Part shown: in pieces, positions 35,142-45,329 of the stretch | Layout: every line of letters starts with the position of its first letter | Numbering within the stretch: position 1 is the first letter of the stretch | Assembly: GCF_000719515.1 (NCBI RefSeq) | Contig: NZ_JOGR01000006.1 | Location: 124,001 to 188,000, forward strand | Origin: Glycomyces sp. NRRL B-16210 | GTDB lineage: Bacteria > Actinomycetota > Actinomycetes > Mycobacteriales > Micromonosporaceae | DNA: 64,000 nucleotides | Reading direction: 5' to 3' | Notes under the pieces: model-generated | The model's input: only the letters and a program-made list of their open reading frames with translations | What the model was told of the DNA's origin: nothing | Databases searched by the model: none | Program-made: the position numbers and the translations under genes

Positions 35142-35271
35142 CCTCCGATGGTGCCACGCACCGGCCCTCGCCGCGCGGCCGTGCGCGCGAACGTTGCCCC
35201 TATGAGGCGGTTTGCGGCCGTTCGGCCCGGCGGCGGTGTGTTTGATCAGACCGTCGTGAGAGACTGCGACC

Positions 35272-36147
35272 ATGAATGAACCGCGCTCGAGCACCGACTC
35301 ATTCGACTCGTCATTCGATCAGGGCCTCGCCGAGGTCATCGACCTGCCCTCGACCGGTCAGGCGCCGCTGACGGCCCCGCAGCGGGGCCGCCTCCAGGAG
35401 CTCGACTCGCTCGCCGGGAAGATCGCCCTGGTGACCGGCGCGGGCGCGCCGGACGGGATCGGGTACGCGATCGCGACGCGCCTGCGCCTCGCGGGTGCGA
35501 CGGTCGCGATCGTCTCCACGACCAAGCGGATCCACGAGCGCGCCGGGGAGATCGACGCGATCGGCTTCGTCGCCGATCTAGCCGACGAGGCCGAGGTGGG
35601 CGGCCTGGCCGACGCGGTGGTCGACTCGGTCGGCGAGGTCGACATCCTCGTCAACAACGCGGGACTCACCTCGAAGTCCGATCCGGCCGTGGTCAAACCG
35701 GTCGCGCAACTGTCCTATGCGGACTGGCAGTCGGAGCTGGCCCGCAATCTCGACACCGCGTTCCTGGTCTCGCGCGCGTTCGTCCAGTCGATGGCCGAGC
35801 GCGGCTGGGGCCGGATCGTCAACGTCGCGGCCACCGCCGGAGTCGTCAACGCCGTCCCGGCCGAGGCCGCCTACGCCGCGGCGAAGGCCGGCGTCACGGG
35901 CCTGACCAAGGCCCTCGCGACCGAGGTCGTGGCCGACGGCGTCACCGTCAACGCGATCGCGCCGGGCCTCATCCGCACCGGCTCCTCGACCGTCCCCGAA
36001 CTCCAGAAGGGCCTCGACGGCCCGATGGGCCGCCCCGGCAGCCCCGAAGAGGTCGCGGCGGCGGCCGTGTTCTTCTGCGCGCCTTCGGCGTCGTACGTCA
36101 CCGGTCAGACCCTCGTGGTCGACGGCGGCACCTCGCTGCGCGTCTGA
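35272..36147 (+). CDS. Short-chain dehydrogenase/reductase
   Basis: 291 residues. After a 45-residue acidic leader without known motif comes the Rossmann SDR domain: VTGAGAPDGIGYAIATRLR (cofactor glycines), NNAGL, VNVAATAGVVNAVPAEAAYAAAKAG (catalytic Tyr and Lys; Thr/Ala at the usual Ser position) and AIAPGLIRTGSS, ending VTGQTLVVDGG. The FabG-like core suggests reduction of a 3-ketoacyl or similar substrate; the real one is unknown. GAGACT lies exactly 6 nt before the ATG. Divergent from AMMECR1. Confidence 0.9.
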   Translation: MNEPRSSTDSFDSSFDQGLAEVIDLPSTGQAPLTAPQRGRLQELDSLAGKIALVTGAGAPDGIGYAIATRLRLAGATVAIVSTTKRIHERAGEIDAIGFVADLADEAEVGGLADAVVDSVGEVDILVNNAGLTSKSDPAVVKPVAQLSYADWQSELARNLDTAFLVSRAFVQSMAERGWGRIVNVAATAGVVNAVPAEAAYAAAKAGVTGLTKALATEVVADGVTVNAIAPGLIRTGSSTVPELQKGLDGPMGRPGSPEEVAAAAVFFCAPSASYVTGQTLVVDGGTSLRV

Positions 36148-36212
36148 ACCGGCACATAGGGGACTTTGGTCCGCATCCTCGACCGCACCGCGGTCGTTAC
36201 CCTTGCGTGATC

Positions 36213-36875
36213 ATGACTTCGACGGCAACCACCACCGCGGTGCGAGGAGCGCACATGGACGAGGCGTTCGGGGAGAACGCGCGGGAGGCCCGGGGGCGCA
36301 CCGTCACCGGGCTGGTCCTGCTGCTGGGCGGGCTCGTGGGCCTGGCGGCGGCGTTCGACCTCACGTACGAGCGCATCGCCTCGCTCATCGACCCCGACCA
36401 CGTCATCTCCTGCGACTTCAACCCGGTGCTGTCGTGCGGCACCGTCATGAGCACCTGGCAGGCCTCGGTGTTCGGGTTCCCGAACCCGATCATCGGCCTC
36501 GCGAGCTTCCCGCTGGTGGTGTTCACGGGCGTGCTGCTGCTTGCGCGCGTCTCGCTGCCGCGCTGGATCGCGCTGGGGTTCAACCTCGGCGCGCTCGCGG
36601 GCCTGGCGTTCGTGTCCTGGCTGATCTTCCAGTCGGTGTACAAGATCGGCGTGCTGTGCCCGTGGTGCATGGCGGTGTGGACGGTGGTGCTGCCGATCTT
36701 CTGGTTCACGACGGTGCGGAACCTGCGCACCGGCGCGATCCCGGTGGGCGCGGACTGGCGCGACGCGGTGGACGACCTGCTGCGCTACCACTGGATCGGC
36801 CTGACCCTGCTGTACCTCACGGTGCTCACGGTGGTGGGCACCGGCTTCTGGGACTACTGGTCCACGCTGCTGTAG
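36213..36875 (+). CDS. Vitamin K epoxide reductase (VKOR) family membrane protein
   Basis: About 220 residues with five hydrophobic segments. The redox centre IGVLCPWCMAVWTVV holds the CxxC; the loop pair lies in VISCDFNPVLSCGTVM. Bacterial VKOR regenerates the disulfide-forming DsbA-like protein in the envelope by passing electrons to menaquinone. No DsbA partner is adjacent. Start choice is uncertain: ATG at 36213 or the GTG two codons earlier; TACCCT precedes both. A terminator hairpin follows 34 nt after the stop. Confidence 0.92.
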   Translation: MTSTATTTAVRGAHMDEAFGENAREARGRTVTGLVLLLGGLVGLAAAFDLTYERIASLIDPDHVISCDFNPVLSCGTVMSTWQASVFGFPNPIIGLASFPLVVFTGVLLLARVSLPRWIALGFNLGALAGLAFVSWLIFQSVYKIGVLCPWCMAVWTVVLPIFWFTTVRNLRTGAIPVGADWRDAVDDLLRYHWIGLTLLYLTVLTVVGTGFWDYWSTLL

Positions 36876-36909
36876 ACCGAGGAGCGAACCAACCGATCAG
36901 CGAACTCAA

Positions 36910-36946
36910 GGAGGGGTCCGGAGGCCAAGGGCCGCCGGACCCCTCC
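36910..36946 (+). terminator. Terminator hairpin after the VKOR gene
   Basis: 12-bp perfect stem GGAGGGGTCCGG / CCGGACCCCTCC with a 13-nt loop. Confidence 0.7.
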
Positions 36947-36976
36947 CGCGAGTTCATGTCGTGTAAGTACCATCCC

Positions 36977-37071
36977 CGCTGCCCGCGCTGCCCGCGCTGC
37001 CCGCGCTGCCCGCGCTGCCCGCGCTGCCCGCGCTGCCCGCGCTGCCCGCGCTGCCCGCGCTGCCCGCGCTA
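36977..37071. repeat. 9-bp tandem repeat, about 10.5 copies
   Basis: Almost perfect copies of CGCTGCCCG. The frame of the unit gives Arg-Cys-Pro on one strand and Arg-Ala-Ala on the other, making spurious ORFs. It starts 30 bp after the VKOR terminator. Confidence 0.9.
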
Positions 37072-37111
37072 CCCATGTCGTACCCCCGCGGCACTCTTGA
37101 ATCGGGGGGCC

Positions 37112-37710
37112 CTCCGCGCCGACACACCCGACCGCAGGGTGCGGCGACTTCCGGACCGACACAACCAACCGCAAGGCGCGGAGACCAGCCTCGCGCCTAT
37201 GTACCCGTTCGGAGCGTGCGGCGATCCGCCTCGCGCCGACACACCCGACCGCAGGGCGCGGTGATTCCCGTGCCGACCCGCCCGATCGCAGGGAACGCCA
37301 ACCCGCCTCGCGCCTACGTACCCGATCGGAGCGTGCGGCGATCCGCCTCGCGCCGACACACCGGACCGCAGAGCGCGGCGACTTCCGTGCCGACACACCC
37401 GACCAGAGAGCGCGCCGATCCGACTCGCGCCTACGCACCCGATCGGAGAATGCGGCAATCCGCCTCGCGCCGACACACCGGACCGCAGAGCGCGGCGACT
37501 TCCGCACCGACACAAGCGACCTTAGGGCGCGGCGACCCGCCTCGCGCCGACGCATCCGGCCGCAGCGATCGGCGGCCTCCGCGCCGGCACACCCGACCGG
37601 AGAGGGCGGCACCAACCCGCCTCGCGCCTACGCACCCGATCGGAGCATGCGCCAACCCGCCTCGTGCTGACCCACCCGATCGCAGGGAGTGCCAACCCGC
37701 CTCGCGCGCT
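37112..37710. repeat. Degenerate ~40-bp tandem array with a 117-bp higher-order period
   Basis: About 15 imperfect units, each built around (GAC)ACACCCGAYCG(C)AG and GCGGCGA. Unit anchors fall at 37121, 37158, 37198, 37238, 37275, 37315, 37355, 37392, 37432, 37472, 37509, 37549, 37586, 37629 and 37669: steps of 37, 40, 40 repeat, so three units make a 117-bp super-repeat copied about four times. Variation is in all units, so the array is old. No RBS or normal codon use supports the Arg-rich ORFs across it. It ends at the stop of the APS kinase gene. Confidence 0.9.
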
Positions 37711-39254
37711 TACGCCAACCGCAGCCCGATGGGCTCCAGCCAGCCGCCTTCGGAGAGATACTCCAGCACCTGCTCGACCCCTTCGCCGACGGTGATCGAA
37801 CTCGTGTCGATCTCCAGCTCCGCGGAAGGCGGCGCCTCGTACGGGTCCGAGATGCCCGTGAACTCCGGGATCTGACCCGACCGGGCCTTCGCGTACAGCC
37901 CCTTGCGGTCCCGCGCCTCGCACACTTCGAGCGGCGTCGAGACGTGCACCAGCACGAAGTCCCCGCCGGCGGCCTCGGCCATGCGCCGCGCCTCGGCCCG
38001 ATCCGCCTCATACGGCGCGATCGGGGCGGCCATGCCGATGCCCCCGTGCCGGGCGACCTCGGCCGCGACGAACCCGATCCGGCGCACGTTCACCGACCGG
38101 TCCGACCGCGAGAACCCCAACCCCCGCGACAGCAACCGGCGCACCACGTCGCCGTCGAACAGCGACACCGTGCGCGTCCCGTCCTCCAGCAGCGCCTCGT
38201 ACACTCCGCGCGAGATCGTCGACTTCCCCGAACCCGAAAGGCCCGTGAAGAACACGACCAGGCCGCGCTGGCGCCGTGGCGGGCGCGCCTTGCGCAGCTC
38301 CGCGGCCACGCTCGGCGGCGTGTGCCATTCGGGCAACCCGAAGCCGCGGTCGAGCATGTCGGCGATCTCGGCGTCGGTGAGCGCCGTCCGCCGGAACGGC
38401 GGCTCGATGTCCTCGATGGGCCGCCACTGCCCGTCGCGCGTGTCGTAGGCCAGTTCGCGCGGCACCATCGAACGCACGCCGTCGCCGCCGCCGAGCCCGT
38501 CGGAGCCGGTCATGAGGTGCGTGGCCCCGTAAGCGGCCGCGACCTTCGCCGTCAGCAGCCCGTCCCGCAGCCGGTCCCCGCGCTTGGACAGCGGCACCGT
38601 CAGCACGGTCGCGGTCGGCAGCCGGTCCTTCGCGGCCAGCACCGAGCGCACCAGCGCCGCGGTCGGCAGCCGCAGGTCCCGGTCGCCGTTCGTCTCGTCC
38701 CCGGTCGGGATCATCACCAGCACGTGCGCCGCGAGGTTCCGCGCCGCGCGCGCGAGCTGCGCCAACTGCGGGCGGTGCAGCGGCCGCTCGGCCACCAGGG
38801 CCAGCACCCGCGGCTTCGTGTACGTCGACTTCGCCTGCTCGGGGGTGGCTCTCAGCCCTATGAACACGCCGTGCGCCGCGTCGGCGATGCGCCGCACCGG
38901 ACCGGACACGCGCACCATGTCGGGGCCCAGCGCGTCCAGGCTGTGGCACTCGACCGCCGCGACCGGCGCCCCCTCCGGGTCGGTGATGCGAAGCACACGC
39001 CGCTTCGGGTCGGGGTTGTCCAGGCGCTGGGCGATCTCGATCGGCACGTCCAGCGTCACCGGCACCGGCCACGCGGTGCCGTCCGGCAGCGTCCCGGTCC
39101 GCGTCACCGACCGGGCCTCGGACTCGCTCATGAACCCGCGCAGCGGCGCGTACGCCCCGTAGAGCAGCAGCTCCAGGTCCGCCAGCTCATGCGGCAGCGG
39201 GGTGTGGCTCGGCGCCTCGGCGAGGATCTCGTCGGGCAGTACCCAGTCAGACAT
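37710..39254 (-). CDS. cysC: APS kinase fused to a degenerate ATP-sulfurylase-like domain
   Basis: 514 residues. The C-terminal ~180 form an intact adenylylsulfate kinase: P-loop GLSGSGKSTISR near 338, FDGDVVRRLLSRGLGFSRSDR, NVRRIGFVAAEVARHGGI and PYEADRAEAR. It makes PAPS from APS. Residues 1-320 resemble ATP sulfurylase (PLRGFMSESE, PVPVTLDVP), but the catalytic QxRNPxHxxH stretch is replaced by AERPLHRPQLAQLARAARN, so this half is probably inactive or regulatory. No cysD/cysN or sulfate uptake gene is in view. Its stop touches the repeat array downstream. Confidence 0.88.
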   Translation of the reverse strand: MSDWVLPDEILAEAPSHTPLPHELADLELLLYGAYAPLRGFMSESEARSVTRTGTLPDGTAWPVPVTLDVPIEIAQRLDNPDPKRRVLRITDPEGAPVAAVECHSLDALGPDMVRVSGPVRRIADAAHGVFIGLRATPEQAKSTYTKPRVLALVAERPLHRPQLAQLARAARNLAAHVLVMIPTGDETNGDRDLRLPTAALVRSVLAAKDRLPTATVLTVPLSKRGDRLRDGLLTAKVAAAYGATHLMTGSDGLGGGDGVRSMVPRELAYDTRDGQWRPIEDIEPPFRRTALTDAEIADMLDRGFGLPEWHTPPSVAAELRKARPPRRQRGLVVFFTGLSGSGKSTISRGVYEALLEDGTRTVSLFDGDVVRRLLSRGLGFSRSDRSVNVRRIGFVAAEVARHGGIGMAAPIAPYEADRAEARRMAEAAGGDFVLVHVSTPLEVCEARDRKGLYAKARSGQIPEFTGISDPYEAPPSAELEIDTSSITVGEGVEQVLEYLSEGGWLEPIGLRLA

Positions 39255-39730
39255 CGGCGGTCGGGATCCCTTCGCGGTGGAACCATCGGGGCGTCATCGG
39301 TATCGGTCGCACCAGGGTATGCCACGGGTCCGTCACGCGGCTCACCCGAGGCGGGCGCAACGAGCGGCGATTGTCCCGCATGGCGGACAGAGAAAGTGGC
39401 GCACCCATTACCGGTAAGTTACGCTGACTCTGCTCATTGACGGCCATGCAAGCGGTCGCCGAAGGTGCTCATCGACGACCACGCGAGTGGCCATCGAAGA
39501 CGCTCTTCGACGGCTACGCGAGCAAGCGCTGGGAACGCTCACCACGGACTCGCGAGTCGGCCGTCGAGCACCTGCTCACGGCCGCGCCAGCGCGCGCCGA
39601 GAGTGCCCAACAGCATGAGTGCAGTGACTGACCGCGGACAAGGACGTCGGCGCGAGCGGCCCCCGGGGCCCACGGCGAACACTTGTGGAGCCGTAAATTT
39701 GCCCAGGCCCGACCACCAGTGGAGACCTCC
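39255..39730. other. 476-bp divergent intergenic region (cysC-like / ppc)
   Basis: No gene is supported. Contents: the cysC-like promoter side, a 10-bp palindrome TTACCGGTAA at 39408-39417, a 35-bp degenerate repeat array (39431-39635), and the ppc ribosome-binding site GGAG at 39721-39724. Short ORFs here show no conserved features. Confidence 0.6.
39431..39635. repeat. Degenerate 35-bp tandem repeat, 5-6 copies, upstream of ppc
   Basis: Units begin with TGCTCA/CGCTC at 39431, 39466, 39501, 39536, about 39573 and about 39604; the first four steps are exactly 35 bp. A typical unit reads TGCTCATCGACGACCACGCG then AGTGGCCATCGAAG. Copies have diverged strongly, the last two with indels. Confidence 0.7.
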
Positions 39731-42490
<2,760 letters not shown>

Positions 42491-42505
42491 TGTGAGACGA
42501 AGAGA

Positions 42506-42542
42506 AAGGGGGCCGCAGCGGCGAAGCCGCTGCGGCCCCCTT
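42506..42542 (+). terminator. Terminator hairpin after ppc
   Basis: 17-bp perfect stem with a 3-nt loop (AAGGGGGCCGCAGCGGC, GAA, complement), ending in TT; 15 nt after the stop. Confidence 0.85.
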
Positions 42543-42548
42543 CGCGTT

Positions 42549-42844
42549 GTGGTCCGCGTGGCCTCTTTCGCGTTCCCGCTCGCGCAGCCCTTTCGAGCCG
42601 AGGTTTGTGTGGCCCCACTTCGTGCTGTGGTTCGAGCGGCCCCTTTCGCGTTCCCGCTCGCGCAGCCCTTTCGAGCCGAGGTTTGTGTGGCCCCACTTCG
42701 TGCTGTGGTTCGAGCGGCCCCTTTCACGCTCTCGCTCGCGCAGCCTCATCCACGCTCTCGCTCGCGGTCCCTTTCGCGCCGTGGTTCGTGCAGCCCCATC
42801 CGCGCTGTCGATCGCGCGGCCCCTTTCTGGTCCTCGCTCGCGCG
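42549..42844. repeat. Degenerate 26-bp tandem array (12 units) with 78-bp higher-order period
   Basis: Units start at 42549, 42575, 42601, 42627, 42653, 42679, 42705, 42731, 42757, 42781, 42807 and 42833: steps of 26 bp, with one of 24. A typical unit reads GTGGTTCGAGCGGCCCCTTT then CGCGTT. Three consecutive units form a 78-bp block repeated almost exactly (42549-42704). No gene lies in 42491-43180: besides this array there are the ppc terminator, two DnaA boxes in AT-rich DNA and two hairpins. Confidence 0.92.
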
Positions 42845-42899
42845 TTATCCACAGCCACTTGAACAGGCAAAATAAGCATGTCTCGCGAAGTTATCCACA
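42845..42899 (+). promoter_or_regulatory. Two perfect DnaA boxes in an AT-rich stretch
   Basis: TTATCCACA at 42845-42853 and again at 42891-42899, same orientation, 46 bp apart. Both equal the bacterial DnaA-box consensus. The DNA from 42860 to 42970 is strikingly AT-rich for this genome. No dnaA, dnaN or gyrB is near, so this is more likely a DnaA-binding (titration or regulatory) locus than oriC. Confidence 0.65.
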
Positions 42900-43032
42900 G
42901 GCGGAAAACTTTTGTTGCAGTAGAGGGTGACACCGGGTTTAGTAGATAGCAAAAAAGAAGAAAGAAGCCATTCCGGTAGTAGCGGGATGGCGGCGACAGA
43001 GGGGGATTCGCGAACGTCGCCATACCGAGGTC

Positions 43033-43057
43033 GGGGCGCGGGAGCCACCCGCGCCCC
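43033..43057. terminator. GC-rich hairpin upstream of the RNA methyltransferase gene
   Basis: 10-bp stem GGGGCGCGGG / CCCGCGCCCC, loop AGCCA. No gene ends here, so it may be a structural element of the AT-rich/DnaA-box region. Confidence 0.4.
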
Positions 43058-43090
43058 GGTCCCCGCTACTACCGCTCCGCGGAGGAGCGC

Positions 43091-43122
43091 GGGGCGGCCG
43101 GGCAAACCAGCCCGGCCGCTCC
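43091..43122. terminator. Second GC-rich hairpin before the RNA methyltransferase gene
   Basis: 13-bp stem with one mismatch (GGGGCGGCCGGGC / GCCCGGCCGCTCC), loop AAACCA. Confidence 0.4.
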
Positions 43123-43180
43123 GCCACAACAAGTGGTAGGTTCGGCCGATTCAGCCGACCGGCCCGGGAGTGCGAAGACC

Positions 43181-44008
43181 ATGGCGAAACCCCTGCGAGT
43201 GAGCGTTCGGAACAGCAGGTTCCAGCAGTGGGAGACCTTGCTGCACAACCGCACCAAGCGCCACCGCGCCGGTTCGATCCTGGTCCAGGGGGTCCGCCCG
43301 ATCTCCATTGCCGTCGAGCACGGCTGGAAGGTCGAGGCCTTCCTGTACGACACCGACCGTCCGCGCCTGTCCGACTGGGCCCGCGGCCTTCTCGCCACAC
43401 CCGACATCGAGCAGGCCGCCGTCGCCGGCCCGCTCATGGCCGAACTCGGCGGCAAGGACGAGGACGTGCCCGAACTGCTCGCCCAGGTCGCCATCCCGCA
43501 GCGGCGCCTGGCCGACCTCGCGACGGGCCCGGACTGGCTCGGCTTGGTCGCCGACCGGCCCACGAGCCCGGGGAACCTCGGGACCCTGATCCGCTCGGCC
43601 GACGCGTTCGGCGTCGACGCGGTGATCATCACCGGGCGCAATGCCGCCGATCCGTACGACCCCAAGGCCGTGCGGGCCTCCACCGGGAGCCTCTTCGCGA
43701 TCCCGGTGGTCAATGCCGCCTCCGCGCACGAGGTCGCCGAGTGGGCCCGGAAGCAGCCCGACCAGCCGTTGATCGTCGGCACGGATGAGCGGGGCGAGCG
43801 CGCCCTGTCCGAGCACGACCTCGGCGGCCCGGCGCTCATCGTGGTCGGCAACGAGACCGCGGGCATGTCCAAGTCCTGGTTCGAACTGGTCGACGCGACC
43901 GCGCGCATCCCCATGTCGCCCAAGGCCGCCTCGTCCCTGAACGCCGCCAATGCGGGGTCGGTCGCCCTCTACGAGGCCGTCCGTCAACGCACGCTTGGCG
44001 AGGCCTGA
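43181..44008 (+). CDS. SpoU/TrmH-family RNA 2'-O-methyltransferase
   Basis: 275 residues from the ATG at 43181; the frame opens 16 codons earlier, but alignment with the family favours MAKPLRVSVRNSRFQQW. The N-terminal substrate-binding part (to ~120) is followed by the trefoil-knot SPOUT domain: SPGNLGTLIRSADAFGVDAV, VVGNETAGMSKSW and IPMSPKAASSLNAANAGSVALYEA, the three conserved SpoU motifs. It methylates ribose in tRNA or rRNA using SAM; resistance-type 23S rRNA methyltransferases belong to the same family, but the target cannot be assigned. Hairpin downstream. Confidence 0.92.
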   Translation: MAKPLRVSVRNSRFQQWETLLHNRTKRHRAGSILVQGVRPISIAVEHGWKVEAFLYDTDRPRLSDWARGLLATPDIEQAAVAGPLMAELGGKDEDVPELLAQVAIPQRRLADLATGPDWLGLVADRPTSPGNLGTLIRSADAFGVDAVIITGRNAADPYDPKAVRASTGSLFAIPVVNAASAHEVAEWARKQPDQPLIVGTDERGERALSEHDLGGPALIVVGNETAGMSKSWFELVDATARIPMSPKAASSLNAANAGSVALYEAVRQRTLGEA

Positions 44009-44123
44009 GGGCCCCTGCGGATTCGCCCGTGCCTCCGGGCAGGAGGCGCGGCGGGCTCCTCCTGAGGGCCCGCATCTGCGGGGCCGCCGATCCGAGATGT
44101 TCCCCGTTCTCTCGAATAGCGCT

Positions 44124-44148
44124 GAGGGTCCCGAGCCTGCGGGCCCTC
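44124..44148. terminator. Hairpin between convergent genes
   Basis: GAGGG-T-CCCG pairs with CGGG-CCCTC (9 bp, one bulge), loop AGCCTG, 14 nt before the stop of the minus-strand N-acetyltransferase gene. Confidence 0.5.
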
Positions 44149-44161
44149 GGAGGCTTGCCTT

Positions 44162-45031
44162 CTAGGTCCTACCCGCTGGGGCCGTCTGGTCGGCTTCCTC
44201 GGCGAGCCTGCGGCGGTGCTGCTCGTCCGCCTTGCCCCACAGCGCGGCGATCTCCTCGCCGGTCAGGTTCAAGCCGAAGTGGCCGGTCAGGATCTCGGCG
44301 AAGTCCTCGTCGCGCTCGACCGTCCTGACCTCCTTGTCATCGGGCAGGGTCGGGTCGTACACGGTGAAGGTGCGGGCCCGCAGCACCGTCATCCGGGCCT
44401 CGCCACTGCGCTGCACGGTGAGGGTCTTGACGAACGGCGACTCCGGGGAGGTCGCCAGTTCCAGGCACTTCTCGGCGAAGTCCTCGATCCGCTGCGCGCC
44501 CAAGGCGAAGTCGAAGGTCTGGTTCGCGACCCGGGCGTCGAACGAGCAGCGCCAGAGGTCGTCCTCCAGCGTCCAGAGCCCGTAATTGAACGCGCCGACG
44601 CGGTGGCTGCCGCTGCGCATCGGCAGCGGGTCCCTGAACCCGTTGCCCAGGCCCGCGTCCACAAGGTACTCGTCGCCCCCGCCGAAGCGCACCACCAGCG
44701 GCATGTGGTTCCACCAGTTCGCGTCGCCCTCGGTCTCGCGCCCCACGGCCCCGCGCACCCGGCGCACGTCGAAGCCCATGGCCTCCAGCGCGTGGGCGAG
44801 GACGCCGTTCTGCTCGTAGCAGTACCCGCCGCGCCCGCCCTCGACGAGCTTCGCGAACAGCGAGTCCTCGTCGATCCGGATCGGTCTGCCCAGTTGGATG
44901 TCGAGGTTCTCGTACGGCACCGCGTCGATGTGGGCGCGGTGGATGCGGCGCAGCGCGTGCAGCGTCGGGCGCCGCGGCGCGCTGATCCCGATGCGCTTGA
45001 GGTAGGCGGCCAGCCTGGCGGAGTCGAACAC
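44162..45031 (-). CDS. nat: Arylamine N-acetyltransferase
   Basis: 289 residues from a GTG at 45031. The catalytic triad is clear: Cys71 in EGGRGGYCYEQN, His109 in NWWNHMPLVV and Asp125 in YLVDAGLGN. PYENLDIQLGRPI is also typical of NAT. The enzyme acetylates aryl amines and hydrazines (isoniazid in mycobacteria) from acyl-CoA. The GTG is preferred because TATGGT lies exactly 6 nt upstream and the protein then starts as the family does; the longer ORF upstream lacks similarity. Divergent from the YdjM-like gene across 298 bp. Confidence 0.93.
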   Translation of the reverse strand: MFDSARLAAYLKRIGISAPRRPTLHALRRIHRAHIDAVPYENLDIQLGRPIRIDEDSLFAKLVEGGRGGYCYEQNGVLAHALEAMGFDVRRVRGAVGRETEGDANWWNHMPLVVRFGGGDEYLVDAGLGNGFRDPLPMRSGSHRVGAFNYGLWTLEDDLWRCSFDARVANQTFDFALGAQRIEDFAEKCLELATSPESPFVKTLTVQRSGEARMTVLRARTFTVYDPTLPDDKEVRTVERDEDFAEILTGHFGLNLTGEEIAALWGKADEQHRRRLAEEADQTAPAGRT

Positions 45032-45043
45032 CCCTAGACCATA
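45032..45043 (-). promoter_or_regulatory. Leaderless -10 element of the nat gene
   Basis: TATGGT at 45038-45043 (minus strand), then CTAGGG, then GTG. Confidence 0.5.
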
Positions 45044-45329
45044 GCGCGGGCGAAAGCCGAGGTCACGGCTCGTGATCGGACCGATATGCGAACCCTGTTG
45101 CGGGCCTGGACAATTGTCGCGCCTGGTACCGCGGTGCCCTTGTAGGTGTGGGATAGTCTCACCATTCTGCCGACCTTCGCCTCTGGAGAACCGTGGTCCA
45201 GTGCACGCGTGCCCCAGAGGAACGCCGCCTTCGAGGAGCGCCTCCTCGGCGGCGCGCTCGCGCAGAACTCCGCCCCGATGAACATCGCCCCAGCACGCAG
45301 AACACCGCCCTAGAAGGAGTCCCCCCGCT

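Noticed and set aside
36854..37615. 253-residue Arg/Ser-rich minus-strand ORF with 39-residue repeats
   Set aside because: The periodicity is explained by the 117-bp DNA repeat; no ribosome-binding site, no normal codon bias, and the start is inside the VKOR 3' end.
37112..37710. CRISPR array
   Set aside because: Units abut without unique spacers, differ from one another and show a 37/40/40 pattern; no cas genes nearby.
42845..42899. Chromosomal origin oriC
   Set aside because: Only two DnaA boxes and no dnaA, dnaN, recF, rpmH or gyrB around; a DnaA-binding locus fits better.
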